Positions 24,633 through 34,800 of a stretch of 64,000 nt of DNA are shown here, one piece after another. The stretch's first letter is position 1; each line of letters begins with the position of its first letter. The translations under genes were made by a program, and so were the position numbers. The DNA is from Autumnicola patrickiae. GTDB lineage: Bacteria; Bacteroidota; Bacteroidia; Flavobacteriales; Flavobacteriaceae. The stretch is taken from NCBI RefSeq assembly GCF_031846525.1, contig NZ_JAVRHM010000012.1, forward strand, positions 1-64,000, read 5' to 3'. The notes beneath the pieces were generated by a model. It worked only from the letters and a program-made list of their open reading frames with translations. It made no database searches and was not told the DNA's origin.

Positions 24633-26561
24633 TTATTTCTCCCAATCGTCTGTTCTAAAAGGAGAAGCCGGTAAACCTTCTTCGTTATAAAGATTTGCTC
24701 CTTCAGGGTTATCTGCCCACGCATAGCGTACTGCAACCGGGTTTTTCACCTTAGGACTCGAAACAATAACTTTATTATCTTTAATTTCTGCATTAGCCCA
24801 ATAGAATTTCTTGTCCTCACCAGCTATTGCAAACTGATTAAGGCTTTTATCCCCACCTATAGTTAAACCCTGGCCAACATTTTCAAAAGAGATAATAATA
24901 GAATCCCCTTTTTTGGCAAATGAGCTATAAACTGGACCACCGGGAACTACATCTTCATTATATGCCACATTTCTGGCTGCCTGGGCCAGTCTTTCCCCTA
25001 CTGACTTTTTATTAAGCGGGTGAATATCATTCCACTCCCCTACATCTATCGCCACTGCCATACCAGTTTCCGGAACCGAGAGGGTTTTTGTTTGTGCTTC
25101 CCGAAGCCGTGCCCAGTTACTGTCTCCTGGTTCTTCTTTGCTTTCCATAAAGTTGGTGAGTTGCACATAAAGAAAAGGAAAATTACCCTGACCCCATTTT
25201 TTTCTCCAGTCTTCTATAAGCGTACTAAATAATTCCTGATATTCATCGTAAGAATCTGTATTGGATTCTCCCTGATACCAAATAGCACCTTTTATCCTGT
25301 AATTCTTTAACGGATTTATCATTGCATTGTACAGGCCAAGTGGTTTCCAGCGTATAAAGGTTTGTCCACGTAATGGCGGCATTTCAGCTCCCAACTTGTA
25401 CTTCCATGTTCCGGTGAGGTCAATTTCTTCTTCTCCAAGTTCCATTTTGTATGGCTTATCGGAAACAAAACCGCCTCTTCCTGATTCGTTAATGATACGG
25501 ACAGTTATTAAATTCTCCTCTGCTTCTAAAACTCCTGCAGGAATTTCATAACGTCTTGGTGGATATTGATAAGTTGTATTTCCGACAAAGGTTCCGTTCA
25601 CAAAAACAGAATCTGCATCTACGATTCTACCCATTAGAAGTTTTACTTCTTCTCCCGCCCAATCTTCTGGTATTTCTATTTTCTTCTGAAACCAAACAGC
25701 TCCATTCTTCTGCCCTAGTTCATTATCTGCCCAATAGCCGGGAATCTCCATTTGCTTCCACGCAACTTCCTGCCCGGCCTCAGCCTTCCAGTTTTGAGAA
25801 AGACCTGAATCTTTTGTATTCAGTTCTTTATACCATTCCTGCATGCGGGTTTGATCATCTTTTTCGATACTGTCCCTAAGGCTGCTATTCCTGAACTTCA
25901 CCGCTTCTTGATAATGTACAGGGAATTGTTTAAGAGATTCCTCGCTAATCCAGGCTTCTACGGGTGAGCCTCCCAAACTGGCATTAATAATACCTACAGG
26001 AACATCGTAGCGCTCGTAAAGGTCCTTTGCAAAGAAATAAGCTACTGCAGAGAAACTTCGGATATTTTCTGAATTTACTGCTTTCCATGCCCCTTCATCT
26101 AAATCTTCACGCGCCTCATTAAAATCAAAAGTCTTCGGAACCTGAAAAAAGCGCAAAGATTCATTAGAAGCATTTGCTATTTCTTCAACATACAAAGGTT
26201 CCACACGGCCCATAGGAAGTTCCATATTAGATTGTCCTGAAGCCAGCCATACATCCCCAACGTAAATATCCTTAAGCTCAATATTATTACTGGCGCTTAA
26301 GCTCATTCTATAAGGACCTCCCGCTTCCAGATTAGAAACAGTAATGGACCATTTCCCTTCGGAATTTGCCGTCGTTTTATATTCTTTTCCCTGAAAAGAA
26401 ATAAGAATGGGCTCCTTATTAGAAGCCCATCCCCATATTTTTACATCTGCATCACGCTGAAGTACCATTCCATCATCAATTAATGCAGGTAAACGTACCT
26501 GACTTATAACGGAATTATAACATCCTGTGATAAACAGAACTGCAATAAAAAAGTTTCTCAT
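24633..26561 (-). CDS. SGNH-type carbohydrate esterase (sialate O-acetylesterase family)
   Basis: 642 aa from the ATG at 26,561, with a signal peptide (FIAVLFITGCYNSVISQ). The SASA-type esterase domain is split: the nucleophile is Ser111 in ASGQSNMEL, a jelly-roll domain like GH2 sugar-binding modules (about 255-375; WFQKKIEIPEDW) is inserted, then GAIWYQGESN and the Asp512/His514 pair in WNDIHPLNK complete the site. The family name says sialate, but co-transcription with a GH43 (9 bp gap) in a xylan locus makes O-acetyl removal from xylan more likely (inference). Confidence 0.85.
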   Translation of the reverse strand: MRNFFIAVLFITGCYNSVISQVRLPALIDDGMVLQRDADVKIWGWASNKEPILISFQGKEYKTTANSEGKWSITVSNLEAGGPYRMSLSASNNIELKDIYVGDVWLASGQSNMELPMGRVEPLYVEEIANASNESLRFFQVPKTFDFNEAREDLDEGAWKAVNSENIRSFSAVAYFFAKDLYERYDVPVGIINASLGGSPVEAWISEESLKQFPVHYQEAVKFRNSSLRDSIEKDDQTRMQEWYKELNTKDSGLSQNWKAEAGQEVAWKQMEIPGYWADNELGQKNGAVWFQKKIEIPEDWAGEEVKLLMGRIVDADSVFVNGTFVGNTTYQYPPRRYEIPAGVLEAEENLITVRIINESGRGGFVSDKPYKMELGEEEIDLTGTWKYKLGAEMPPLRGQTFIRWKPLGLYNAMINPLKNYRIKGAIWYQGESNTDSYDEYQELFSTLIEDWRKKWGQGNFPFLYVQLTNFMESKEEPGDSNWARLREAQTKTLSVPETGMAVAIDVGEWNDIHPLNKKSVGERLAQAARNVAYNEDVVPGGPVYSSFAKKGDSIIISFENVGQGLTIGGDKSLNQFAIAGEDKKFYWANAEIKDNKVIVSSPKVKNPVAVRYAWADNPEGANLYNEEGLPASPFRTDDWEK

Positions 26562-26570
26562 AAAATTCAA

Positions 26571-27710
26571 TTATTCCTGAGCAGATTCCTCTCTAGCCTC
26601 TACCATGGCATTGATAGTCTGGATGCTTCCGTCCTCATTAAACTGAAGTTCGGTCATTTTAATACTTCTTAAATATGTCTTGCCTTCAGATAGGGAACTG
26701 TCATGGTAAAATAAGTACCATTTCCCTTCATATTCTACTATAGAATGGTGATTTGTCCAACCTAATACCGGCTCAAGGATTACGCCCTGGTAAGTAAAAG
26801 GACCATAAGGATTGTCTCCGGTTGCATAAGCAATATTGTGTGTGTCCCCGGTAGAATACGAGAAATAATAGGTGTCATCAATTTTATTTACCCAGGCGGC
26901 TTCAAAAAATCTTCTATCATTGTCTCCGGTAAGGATTGGTTCCCCATCCTCATCAAGAAGTTGTATTTCCCTTGGCTCTTCTGCAAAGCTAAGCATGTCA
27001 TCACTCATTTTAGCAATCATAGGAGAAAGTGCAGGTTCGTCATCAGCCGGATAAATGTCTTCTTCACCCTGGTATTCATTGTTACGGTAATCCTGAAGCT
27101 GACCACCCCATATACCTCCAAAATACATATAGTATTCCCCGTCTGTATCTTCATATACCGCAGGGTCTATACTATAACTTCCCTCAATAGGCTCTTCCTG
27201 AGGCTCAAAAGGACCTGCCGGAGAATCACCTACGGCTACACCTATTCTAAAGATATCATTTTCGTCTTTGGCCGGGAAATAGAAATAATATTTACCATCT
27301 TTTTCTGCAGCATCTGGAGCCCACATTTGTCTGGAAGCCCAGGCCACATCATCTACATCCAGAACAACTCCGTGATCTGTTACTTCTCCACCAATACTAT
27401 CCATAGAATACACGTGGTAATCCTTCATATTAAAATGAGCCCCTGTATCATCCTCAGGAATTCCTGAATCCCAGTCGTGGGAAGGATAAATGTAGATTTT
27501 CCCTTCAAATACATGAGCTGAAGGATCTGCAGTATAGTTATCTGTTACCAAAGGCTCTGAGGTAGACCTTCTAACATCGTCCTGTGCTGCAACAGAATCC
27601 TGTTTTAGGGTGTTTTCTTCAGCATTGCTATCTTTTTTTCCATCACCACAGCTCATAATTAAAACGGAACCGAGGATTGGAAGAGTGGAACGTAAAAAGT
27701 TCTTATTCAT
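26571..27710 (-). CDS. Glycoside hydrolase family 43, lipoprotein
   Basis: 379 aa from the ATG at 27,710 (a TTG lies three codons upstream). Lipoprotein signal ending SVLIMSCGDG, then a short acidic linker. The GH43 acids are seen: Asp62 in TADPSAHVF, Asp182 in YSIDPAVYED and Glu270 in FFEAAWVN. Likely an exo-acting beta-xylosidase or alpha-L-arabinofuranosidase; the C-terminal sandwich of the other GH43 (22,813) is absent, so the two are not recent duplicates. First gene of the operon with the esterase, divergent from the ASPIC lipoprotein and sharing its operator region. Confidence 0.9.
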   Translation of the reverse strand: MNKNFLRSTLPILGSVLIMSCGDGKKDSNAEENTLKQDSVAAQDDVRRSTSEPLVTDNYTADPSAHVFEGKIYIYPSHDWDSGIPEDDTGAHFNMKDYHVYSMDSIGGEVTDHGVVLDVDDVAWASRQMWAPDAAEKDGKYYFYFPAKDENDIFRIGVAVGDSPAGPFEPQEEPIEGSYSIDPAVYEDTDGEYYMYFGGIWGGQLQDYRNNEYQGEEDIYPADDEPALSPMIAKMSDDMLSFAEEPREIQLLDEDGEPILTGDNDRRFFEAAWVNKIDDTYYFSYSTGDTHNIAYATGDNPYGPFTYQGVILEPVLGWTNHHSIVEYEGKWYLFYHDSSLSEGKTYLRSIKMTELQFNEDGSIQTINAMVEAREESAQE

Positions 27711-27893
27711 AATTTTCAAGTTTTAAATCCTTATTATTTTGGTTTTTATTAAAGTAATAGAAGCTAAATTATGAAAAACTTTACTCAATCGTATTCGCAA
27801 ACATATAGAATTTAGCAAGTATCTTATATTCAATATATTAAAAATGATAATTTTTTTCTTATATGTTAAATTCTGGAATTTACACTATTTTTA

Positions 27894-27911
27894 AACGCAA
27901 CCGATTGCGTT
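27894..27911. promoter_or_regulatory. LacI-type operator, perfect ends
   Basis: AACGCAACCGATTGCGTT is an 18-bp palindrome apart from the central CCGA. It lies nearly midway between the two outward-facing -7 boxes (about 101 and 92 bp away), so both transcripts could respond to one bound dimer. Confidence 0.8.
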
Positions 27912-27990
27912 CCAGTCATATTTTACTTATATTTATATTATTAAAATTTCTATGGGTTTTCTCTGCGTATTTAATAAGTAATACAATAGT

Positions 27991-27998
27991 TATATTTG
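27991..27998 (+). promoter_or_regulatory. -7 box of a leader or small-RNA promoter
   Basis: TATATTTG matches TAnnTTTG; transcription would begin near 28,005 and reach the terminator at 28,128, giving a transcript of about 120 nt unless read through. Confidence 0.45.
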
Positions 27999-28004
27999 AA
28001 ATTT

Positions 28005-28128
28005 GAGATACCTCCTGAACATGAAGGTTTAAGTAAGAGTAGTTAGTTAGTTTTTGAGTTAGTTATATTTATCGTGTGATGAGAGTTAGAAACCGTCTTC
28101 CTTAATTGTGAAGCCGGTTTTCTTTTTT
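28005..28128 (+). ncRNA. Candidate attenuator leader or small RNA
   Basis: A short transcript is suggested by a -7 box at 27,991 and an intrinsic terminator at 28,089-28,128. It contains an 8-codon ORF, 28,079-28,105 (MRVRNRLP), whose last codons run through the 5' arm of the terminator hairpin and stop in its loop. That geometry would let a translating ribosome open the terminator. No experimental support is available. Confidence 0.35.
28089..28128 (+). terminator. Intrinsic terminator ahead of the ASPIC lipoprotein
   Basis: GAAACCG-T-CTTC pairs with GAAG-C-CGGTTTT (11 bp, one mismatch, 9-nt loop) and is followed by TTTTCTTTTTT. It lies 53 bp upstream of the next start codon, on the same strand. 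Confidence 0.75.
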
Positions 28129-28156
28129 AATTCCTGCCTAAGCATTGAAGAAATTC

Positions 28157-28164
28157 TATATTTG
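28157..28164 (+). promoter_or_regulatory. -7 box directly upstream of the ASPIC lipoprotein
   Basis: TATATTTG (TAnnTTTG) ends 17 bp before the ATG at 28,182. If used, the leader would be only about 10 nt. Confidence 0.45.
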
Positions 28165-28181
28165 CGAAAATCTACAATGAT

Positions 28182-31100
28182 ATGTCCCTAATTTACAGAA
28201 CACTACTTTTGATCTGCATTATAAGCCTTGCAGGGTGTGGCCGGGATGAAGTATTGAAGAAAACTTCTAAAGAAAAAACTCTTTTTACCAGGCTTGATAA
28301 ACCGAAAACGAATATAGATTTCACGAATAATGTAAAGCAGGATTCTGTATTTAATTACATAAACTATCCTTATGCCTTTACAGGAGGAGGCGTTGCTGTT
28401 GGCGATGTAAATAATGATGGTCTTCAGGATATTTATTTCACTTCCAATCAAAATTCCAATAAGCTTTACTTAAATACCGGAAATTTTCAATTTGAAGATG
28501 TAACTGAAGAAGCAGGGGTTGAAGACAGCGAAGGCTGGACCAGCGGAGTGACAATGATTGACATTAATAATGATGGCTGGATGGACATCTACGTATGTAA
28601 ATCTGCTTCTCTTGATAACAGCGAGCTTAGGAAGAACAAATTATATATAAACCAAAAGGACGGAACTTTTATAGATCAAGCTGAAAAATGGGGACTGGAT
28701 CATAACGGCTTTTCGATCCAGGCATATTTCTTCGATTTTGATAAAGATGGAGATCTGGATATGTACCTGGTGAACCATCGACCAGATTTTCAGAATACCA
28801 ATAAAATTATACACATTAATGAAAAAGAGTATTTCCCCGAAACTTCAGACCACCTGTTTCGAAATGATGTCGGCAGCTTTAGCAATATTACGCTTCAGTC
28901 AGGTATTATAAATAAAGAATGGGGACTTAGCGCCTCCATTGGTGATTTTAACAACGATGATTGGCCGGATATCTATGTTGCCAATGACTACATAGGTCCT
29001 GATTTTCTGTATATCAACAACAAAAACGGAACATTTTCGAACCAGATCAATACCCGTTTTAAACACATTTCCTATAACAGCATGGGTTCTGATTATGCCG
29101 ATATTAATAATGACTTCCTACCCGATCTCCTGGTGCTGGATATGCTTGCAGAGGATCATCAACGCGGAAAACAGAATATGGCGAGCATGAACACCGAAGG
29201 TTTTCAGATGATGGTAAATGCTGGTTATCATTACGCCTACATGTCCAATGTACTTCAACTCAATAATGGTAACGGATCCTTCAGTGACATTGGTCAATTA
29301 GCAGGAATTTCGAAAACTGACTGGAGCTGGGCGCCTTTAATTGCAGATTTCGATAATGATGGTTTTAAGGACATCTTCATTTCCAACGGAATAGAAAGAG
29401 AACTGGGTAACCAGGATTACAGAACAAGGGTTAGAGAACTTCAGCAAGAGAAAGAAAGTGTTAGTTTTTCTGAAATGATGGAGATAATGCCTTCTGATGA
29501 ATTGGCTAATTATGTCTTTAAGAACAATGGAGATTTAACTTTTAAAAATACCACCAGTGAATGGGGCTTAGATGATAAAATTAATACCAACGGAGTAGCC
29601 TATGCCGATTTTGACAATGATGGGGACCTCGACCTGGTTTTGAACAACTCTTCTGGCAATGCATCTATCTACAAAAATAATTCTGTAGGGAATTTTATTA
29701 GTATAAAGCTTGTGGGTGATAAAAAAAATATCAATGGAATTGGTACTAAAGTAAAGGTATATACTCCTAAAAATCAACAATATCAGGTTCTTTACACTTC
29801 CAGGGGGTATCAGTCATCGATTAGTAATATCCTGAATTTTGGACTGGGTGAGGAAACAGAAATTGACAGGATAGAAGTGATTTGGGGGGATGACACCGTG
29901 CTGGCAGCAGAAAATATTCAGGCAAATCAAACACTCACCTTCAATAAAAAAGAATCTAAAGGTGATACAGAAAAGCCGCTTAAAATTGCTCAAAATTTTA
30001 CTCCCGTGGATCCGGAAAAGCTTGGAATTAATTTTAAACATAAAGAAAATACCTTCAATGATTTTTCCATACAGGCTTTATTACCTCAAAAGCTTTCAGA
30101 ACAAGGCCCCGCTCTTGAAGTTGCAGATATTAATAACGACGGTCTACAGGATTTCTTCATTGGCGGTGCAGCGGGGCAGCCTGCACAAATTTATATTCAG
30201 CATACAATAGGAAGATTTGAGAGTGTAAATCAGGAATTTTGGGGTAAAGAGAAGAATTTTGAAGATAATGCTGCTCTTTTCTTTGATGCAGATGGTGATG
30301 GAGACCTGGATTTGTATGTGACCAGTGCCGGCTATCATTTAAATGAAGATGATGCACTTCTACAGGACAGGTTGTACTTAAATGAAGGCAAGGGAAATTT
30401 TATTAAAAGTCGAAAATTGCCAAAAATGAGCACCAGCTCAAAAGCGGTAAGAGCAACAGACTTTGACAACGACGGAGACCAGGATTTAGTAATTGGAGGC
30501 CACCATATACCAGGAAAATATCCTCTAGCACCACGTTCTTATCTTCTGGAGAACGAAAATGGCCATTTTAAAGATGTTACCAAAACCCTTGCACCGAAAT
30601 TATTTGAAATTGGAATAGTAAACGACCTTATTTTTACAGATTATGATAATGACAAGGACGATGATCTCATTGTTGTAGGAGAATGGTTCCCAATAACTGT
30701 ACTGGAGAACAGAAATGGACGTTTTTCCCTTAAATCCATACCGGAATTTACAAAAACAGAGGGCTGGTGGAATTCTATAAAAGAAGTGGATATAAATAAT
30801 GATGGAAACATGGATTATTTACTAGGCAACCTGGGGGAAAACAATAAATTTCATCCTTCTGAAGAAAAACCGCTCCATATCTACGGAAATAATTTTGACG
30901 ATAATGGCACCTACGACATGGTACTCAGCAAAGAATATAAAGGTAAATTAGTACCTGTAAGAGGGAAAGAATGTTCTACAGTACAAAATCCTTTTGTGAG
31001 CGAAAAGATCTCTACTTATGAAGAATTTGCCTCTTCCTCGCTGCAAGAAATTTATGGGGAAGAAGAAATTTCCAACTCTTATCATAAAGAAGTTTATTCT

Positions 31101-31460
31101 TTCAGTTCTATTATTGCCATAAATAATGGAGATGGTAGTTTCACACAGACAAAATTGCCGACCACTGCGCAAGTTGGCCCCACAATGGACTTTCAGATAG
31201 TAGATATTAATGACGATGGTTTTCCTGATGTTATTGGTGTCGGAAGCATTTTTGAAGCTGAAGTTGAGACAATCAGATACGATTCTAATACCGGCTATAT
31301 CTTACTTGGAGATTCAGAAGGAAATTTAAAGCCCCACCGCGATATAAGTTTTTACAACGGCTACAATGTAAAAGGAATGGCAAGTATCGAAATAAGAGGA
31401 GAGACGCATTATATAATGGCCAACAACAATGGTCCAGTTACTATCTTTAAAATGAAATAA
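28182..31460 (+). CDS. FG-GAP/VCBS repeat lipoprotein with ASPIC/UnbV domain
   Basis: 1092 aa. Lipoprotein signal ending ISLAGCG (lipid Cys19), so probably surface- or periplasm-anchored. Two blocks of FG-GAP/VCBS propeller repeats, each with calcium-type loops such as DVNNDGLQD, DINNDGWMD and DFDKDGDLD, cover about residues 70-500 and 630-1090. Between them (about 510-595) lies an ASPIC/UnbV domain (GDKKNINGIGTKVKVYTP ... LNFGLGEETEIDRIEVIWG). Proteins of this CRTAC1-like type are common in marine Bacteroidota but have no assigned biochemical role. The LacI-type operator and the GH43 neighbour place it in the xylan response; glycan binding is a reasonable guess. Confidence 0.85.
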   Translation: MSLIYRTLLLICIISLAGCGRDEVLKKTSKEKTLFTRLDKPKTNIDFTNNVKQDSVFNYINYPYAFTGGGVAVGDVNNDGLQDIYFTSNQNSNKLYLNTGNFQFEDVTEEAGVEDSEGWTSGVTMIDINNDGWMDIYVCKSASLDNSELRKNKLYINQKDGTFIDQAEKWGLDHNGFSIQAYFFDFDKDGDLDMYLVNHRPDFQNTNKIIHINEKEYFPETSDHLFRNDVGSFSNITLQSGIINKEWGLSASIGDFNNDDWPDIYVANDYIGPDFLYINNKNGTFSNQINTRFKHISYNSMGSDYADINNDFLPDLLVLDMLAEDHQRGKQNMASMNTEGFQMMVNAGYHYAYMSNVLQLNNGNGSFSDIGQLAGISKTDWSWAPLIADFDNDGFKDIFISNGIERELGNQDYRTRVRELQQEKESVSFSEMMEIMPSDELANYVFKNNGDLTFKNTTSEWGLDDKINTNGVAYADFDNDGDLDLVLNNSSGNASIYKNNSVGNFISIKLVGDKKNINGIGTKVKVYTPKNQQYQVLYTSRGYQSSISNILNFGLGEETEIDRIEVIWGDDTVLAAENIQANQTLTFNKKESKGDTEKPLKIAQNFTPVDPEKLGINFKHKENTFNDFSIQALLPQKLSEQGPALEVADINNDGLQDFFIGGAAGQPAQIYIQHTIGRFESVNQEFWGKEKNFEDNAALFFDADGDGDLDLYVTSAGYHLNEDDALLQDRLYLNEGKGNFIKSRKLPKMSTSSKAVRATDFDNDGDQDLVIGGHHIPGKYPLAPRSYLLENENGHFKDVTKTLAPKLFEIGIVNDLIFTDYDNDKDDDLIVVGEWFPITVLENRNGRFSLKSIPEFTKTEGWWNSIKEVDINNDGNMDYLLGNLGENNKFHPSEEKPLHIYGNNFDDNGTYDMVLSKEYKGKLVPVRGKECSTVQNPFVSEKISTYEEFASSSLQEIYGEEEISNSYHKEVYSFSSIIAINNGDGSFTQTKLPTTAQVGPTMDFQIVDINDDGFPDVIGVGSIFEAEVETIRYDSNTGYILLGDSEGNLKPHRDISFYNGYNVKGMASIEIRGETHYIMANNNGPVTIFKMK

Positions 31461-31804
31461 TCCTGGTTAACACCGGGTTTATCTAATAAAAATATAGTTA
31501 AAACGAAAAGAGGCTTAAAACTTTAAAAAATATGTCCTGTAATTTTATTTGGATTAGATCGACTTAAAAATCAGTACTTTGTAGTGTATTTTAAGAAAAT
31601 AATTTTAATTATGGCGTTGCACGTGCAGCAGACCAAAGATAATTTCGATTTTTCATTATATTAGTAAAACTATTAATTCGACTTTCACAACAAATCTATT
31701 TAGCTGAAATTAATTCAACAGTACTTTCTTATTCTTAGAATTTCTTTGAACTTAAAATTTTGCTATAGAACCTTTTCGGATGGAATACTAAAACCACAGA
31801 GAAT
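31461..31804 (+). other. Intergenic region upstream of the hybrid regulator
   Basis: 344 bp. No ORF of note. It holds a 10-bp palindrome TGCACGTGCA at about 31,619-31,628 and TTTG boxes near 31,580 and 31,745, but no confident TAnnTTTG. No terminator hairpin is evident after the ASPIC gene, so read-through into the regulator is possible. Confidence 0.5.
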
Positions 31805-34800
31805 TTGAATAATCAAATAATTTTTCGGCTTTTTCCTGTTTTACTTTTTCTATCTACAATTTCAATATTTGGACAAGAAAGAACTTTATCTGAATATCGT
31901 TTTGAGCCGCTTAAAAGCATTCCCACTCAACGTGCTGTAGCCAGTATTTCTCAGGATCGCCAGGGATTTATCTGGATGGGCACCCACGGCTTAGGACTTA
32001 GTAAGTACAATGGATTAGATTATACATCTTACCAGTTTAAGGAAGGAGATAGTAGCAGTTTAAGCAATTCTCTTATCCACATTACCTACATAGATAAGCA
32101 GAACAGGTTATGGGTGGGTACAGAAACAGGACTTGATCTTTACAACAGGGATCAGGACAGTTTTACTCATATTGATCTTCCGGGAAAAAGTGGATCCACC
32201 AGCGTCGCGGTTCATACCATACTGGAAAACAAAAATGGGGATATTCTAGTGGGAACCCACCAATACGGTTTGTTTAAAATTAATGATTCCACCCTCACGG
32301 CTTCAGAAGTAAAAATAAAGGGCATAAGAGAAGTTAGAAATTTTCTTATTCATAAGATCACCCATTTTGATGACAGAATCCTTTTAGGAACAGATAAAGG
32401 ATTATTTGAATATAATGAAGAGGATGATCTCATAGCTCCTCTTAGTTTTACAACTTCTAAGGGTAAGGAAAAAATTGCTGCCCATATTAAAACTACTGAA
32501 GTTGACAGCAAAGGGACCCTTTGGTTAGGTACCACAACGCAGGGACTGTATAAAATTGATGGTAACGAAAACGGCCGTTACGTGATTCAGCACTTTCCTA
32601 TTACCTCTAAAAGAATCCTTTCTTTATTAGAAACGCCCCGTAAAACCCTGTTATGTGGAACTGAAAACGACGGAATGTTTGAGATTGACAGAAAAGGAAG
32701 GGTTATTAATCATTATCTCAACAATAAATTTGATGATAATGGTATAAAATCGAACTCAATTTGGTCTTTGTTCCTGGACAACCAGGAACGAATCTGGATT
32801 GGGTATTACAACAATGGTGTAGGTGTTTACGATGAATTATATGACAAGTTTGCTGATATTGAGAGTAAGCCAAACAATCCTAACTCTTTACAATCAAGTT
32901 CTGTTACCGGAATTATAAAAGATGAGAAAGGCAGATTGTGGATTGGTATGGATGGTGGTGGCATAGATGTTTACGATCCTGCCTCTAATTCTTTTACCCA
33001 CTTACTGAACAATAAAAACAATATCGCCAACGGTCTTGATTCTCCAGATGTTCAAACCCTTTTTATGGATAGCAAAGGGAATATATGGGTAGGAACCTGG
33101 GATTACGGAATCTATTTTCTCGAAAAAGATTCAGACATCTTTATAAATTATTCTGTTCAAAATACAAATGGTGAAATAGCCACTAACCGGATTCTCAGCT
33201 TTTCTGAAGATTCTAAAGGAATTATCTGGATTGGAACTTTTTCCAGGGGCATTCATTCCTTTAATACTGACTCTAAATCATTTACGGTTTATAATCAGGA
33301 ACCTTTTATTCAAAACAGAATTAGTTACAGTGACGTAAGGAGGATTTATGTAGATAGCGAGGACCACATCTGGATAGGCGGAAATTCAGGCTTATTCAGA
33401 TTAAAAATAAGAAATGGTGCTTTTGATCTCGAAGTTATGTCTCCGAGATTTTACAAACACACCGGCAGCCAGTACCACAATAATCAGATATTGGATATTT
33501 ATGAGGATTCTTCCAAAAAGATCTGGATAGGGACCGATGGTTCTGGTCTCTGTGAGTATGACATGAAAAAAGATTCCTTTTCATGGATAAAACCAGAGAC
33601 AGGGTTTAATAAAGTTACTGTATCGTCTATTATTCAGGATGACAATGGTGTTATTTGGGCAGCCGGCAATAATGGTTTAACAAAAATAGACAGAGACAAA
33701 AATTCTGTCAAAAATTACTCTATTAGTGATGGTTTACTTAGTGATGATTTTAACAATAACACTGCCTTTAAAGACAGTAGCGGAACGCTCTACTTTGGTT
33801 CTTACGAAGGAGTTAATTATTTTGACCCAGAGAAGCTGACAATCAATAAAAACACCTCTTCTGTATACCTCACAGATCTTAAACTCTTTAATAAGGCTGT
33901 TTCACCGGAAGATGAAAATTCTCCGTTGGAAAAAGTTATTTCTCAAACGGAAAAAATCACTCTAAATCACTCGCAATCAGTATTCACTATAGATTACGCT
34001 TCTATAGATTTTACAAGACCCGAAAAAATTCAGTTTGCCTATTATTTGGAAGGTTTTGAAGACGATTGGAACTATGTGCAAAATACGCGCAGTGCTACCT
34101 ACACAAATTTACCGGCAGGGAAATATACATTTAAGGTAAAAGCAGCAAACAGCGACGGGGTGTGGGAAGATGAGCCTAAGTCTTTACAAATTGAGGTATT
34201 GAGACCCTGGTGGCTTACTCATATAGCTATTTTCTTTTATGTAATTATTTTTCTGGTTCTATGTTATATCACCTTTCGGTTTATTAATTCTCGAGTTCAA
34301 TCTAAACGTGCTATAGAACAGGAACGGGCAAGGCATCTTCACGAAGAAGCTCTTAATGATAAAAAGATCCAGTTTTTTACGAATATTTCGCACGAATTCC
34401 GGACTCCTTTAACATTAATTCTTAGTCCACTTGAGGATGTTCTTAAAGAAGCATCTCTAACAGAGAAAGCAAAAGAAAAGCTGAAAATCATTAATAAGAA
34501 TGCTGTAAGGTTAAAACGCCTGATAGATGAATTAATGGATTTCAGAAAACTTCAGTTTGATAAAATTCCACTGAATATTTCTTCTTTTAACATTGGTGAA
34601 CTCTTGTCAGAAAGTATTAGTTATTTTAGGGAAGAGGCCCAACAACGAAACATTGTGCTGTCCCTGGAATTAGATGAACGGATTACTACAGTATGGGCAG
34701 ATAGAGGAAAGCTTGAGAAAATACTTTTTAATATTCTGTCAAATGCATTTAAAAGCACTACGAACAACGGAATAATTACTGTGGTAGTAGCAAGAAAGGA

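Larger units (their letters stand above)
27711..28181. other. Divergent regulatory region (GH43 / ASPIC lipoprotein)
   Basis: 471 bp. It contains a minus-strand -7 box TATGTTTG (27,805-27,798), the LacI-type operator at 27,894-27,911, a plus-strand -7 box TATATTTG (27,991-27,998), an 8-codon ORF (28,079-28,105), a strong terminator (28,089-28,128) and a second plus-strand TATATTTG (28,157-28,164) just before the ASPIC gene. Confidence 0.7.

Noticed and set aside
24633..26561. Sialic-acid metabolism
   Set aside because: No sialidase, NanA or transporter in the window; context is xylan.
26838..27467. 209-codon plus-strand frame opposite the GH43 lipoprotein
   Set aside because: Antisense shadow of a well-supported gene, rich in Ile/Arg/Tyr, no motif.
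27783..27800. CTCAATCGTATTCGCAAA as another operator
   Set aside because: The two halves are offset by one base and do not form the palindrome.
27844..27860. AT-rich TGATAATTTTTTTCT as another repeat copy
   Set aside because: The match is only to the low-complexity A/T part of the motif.
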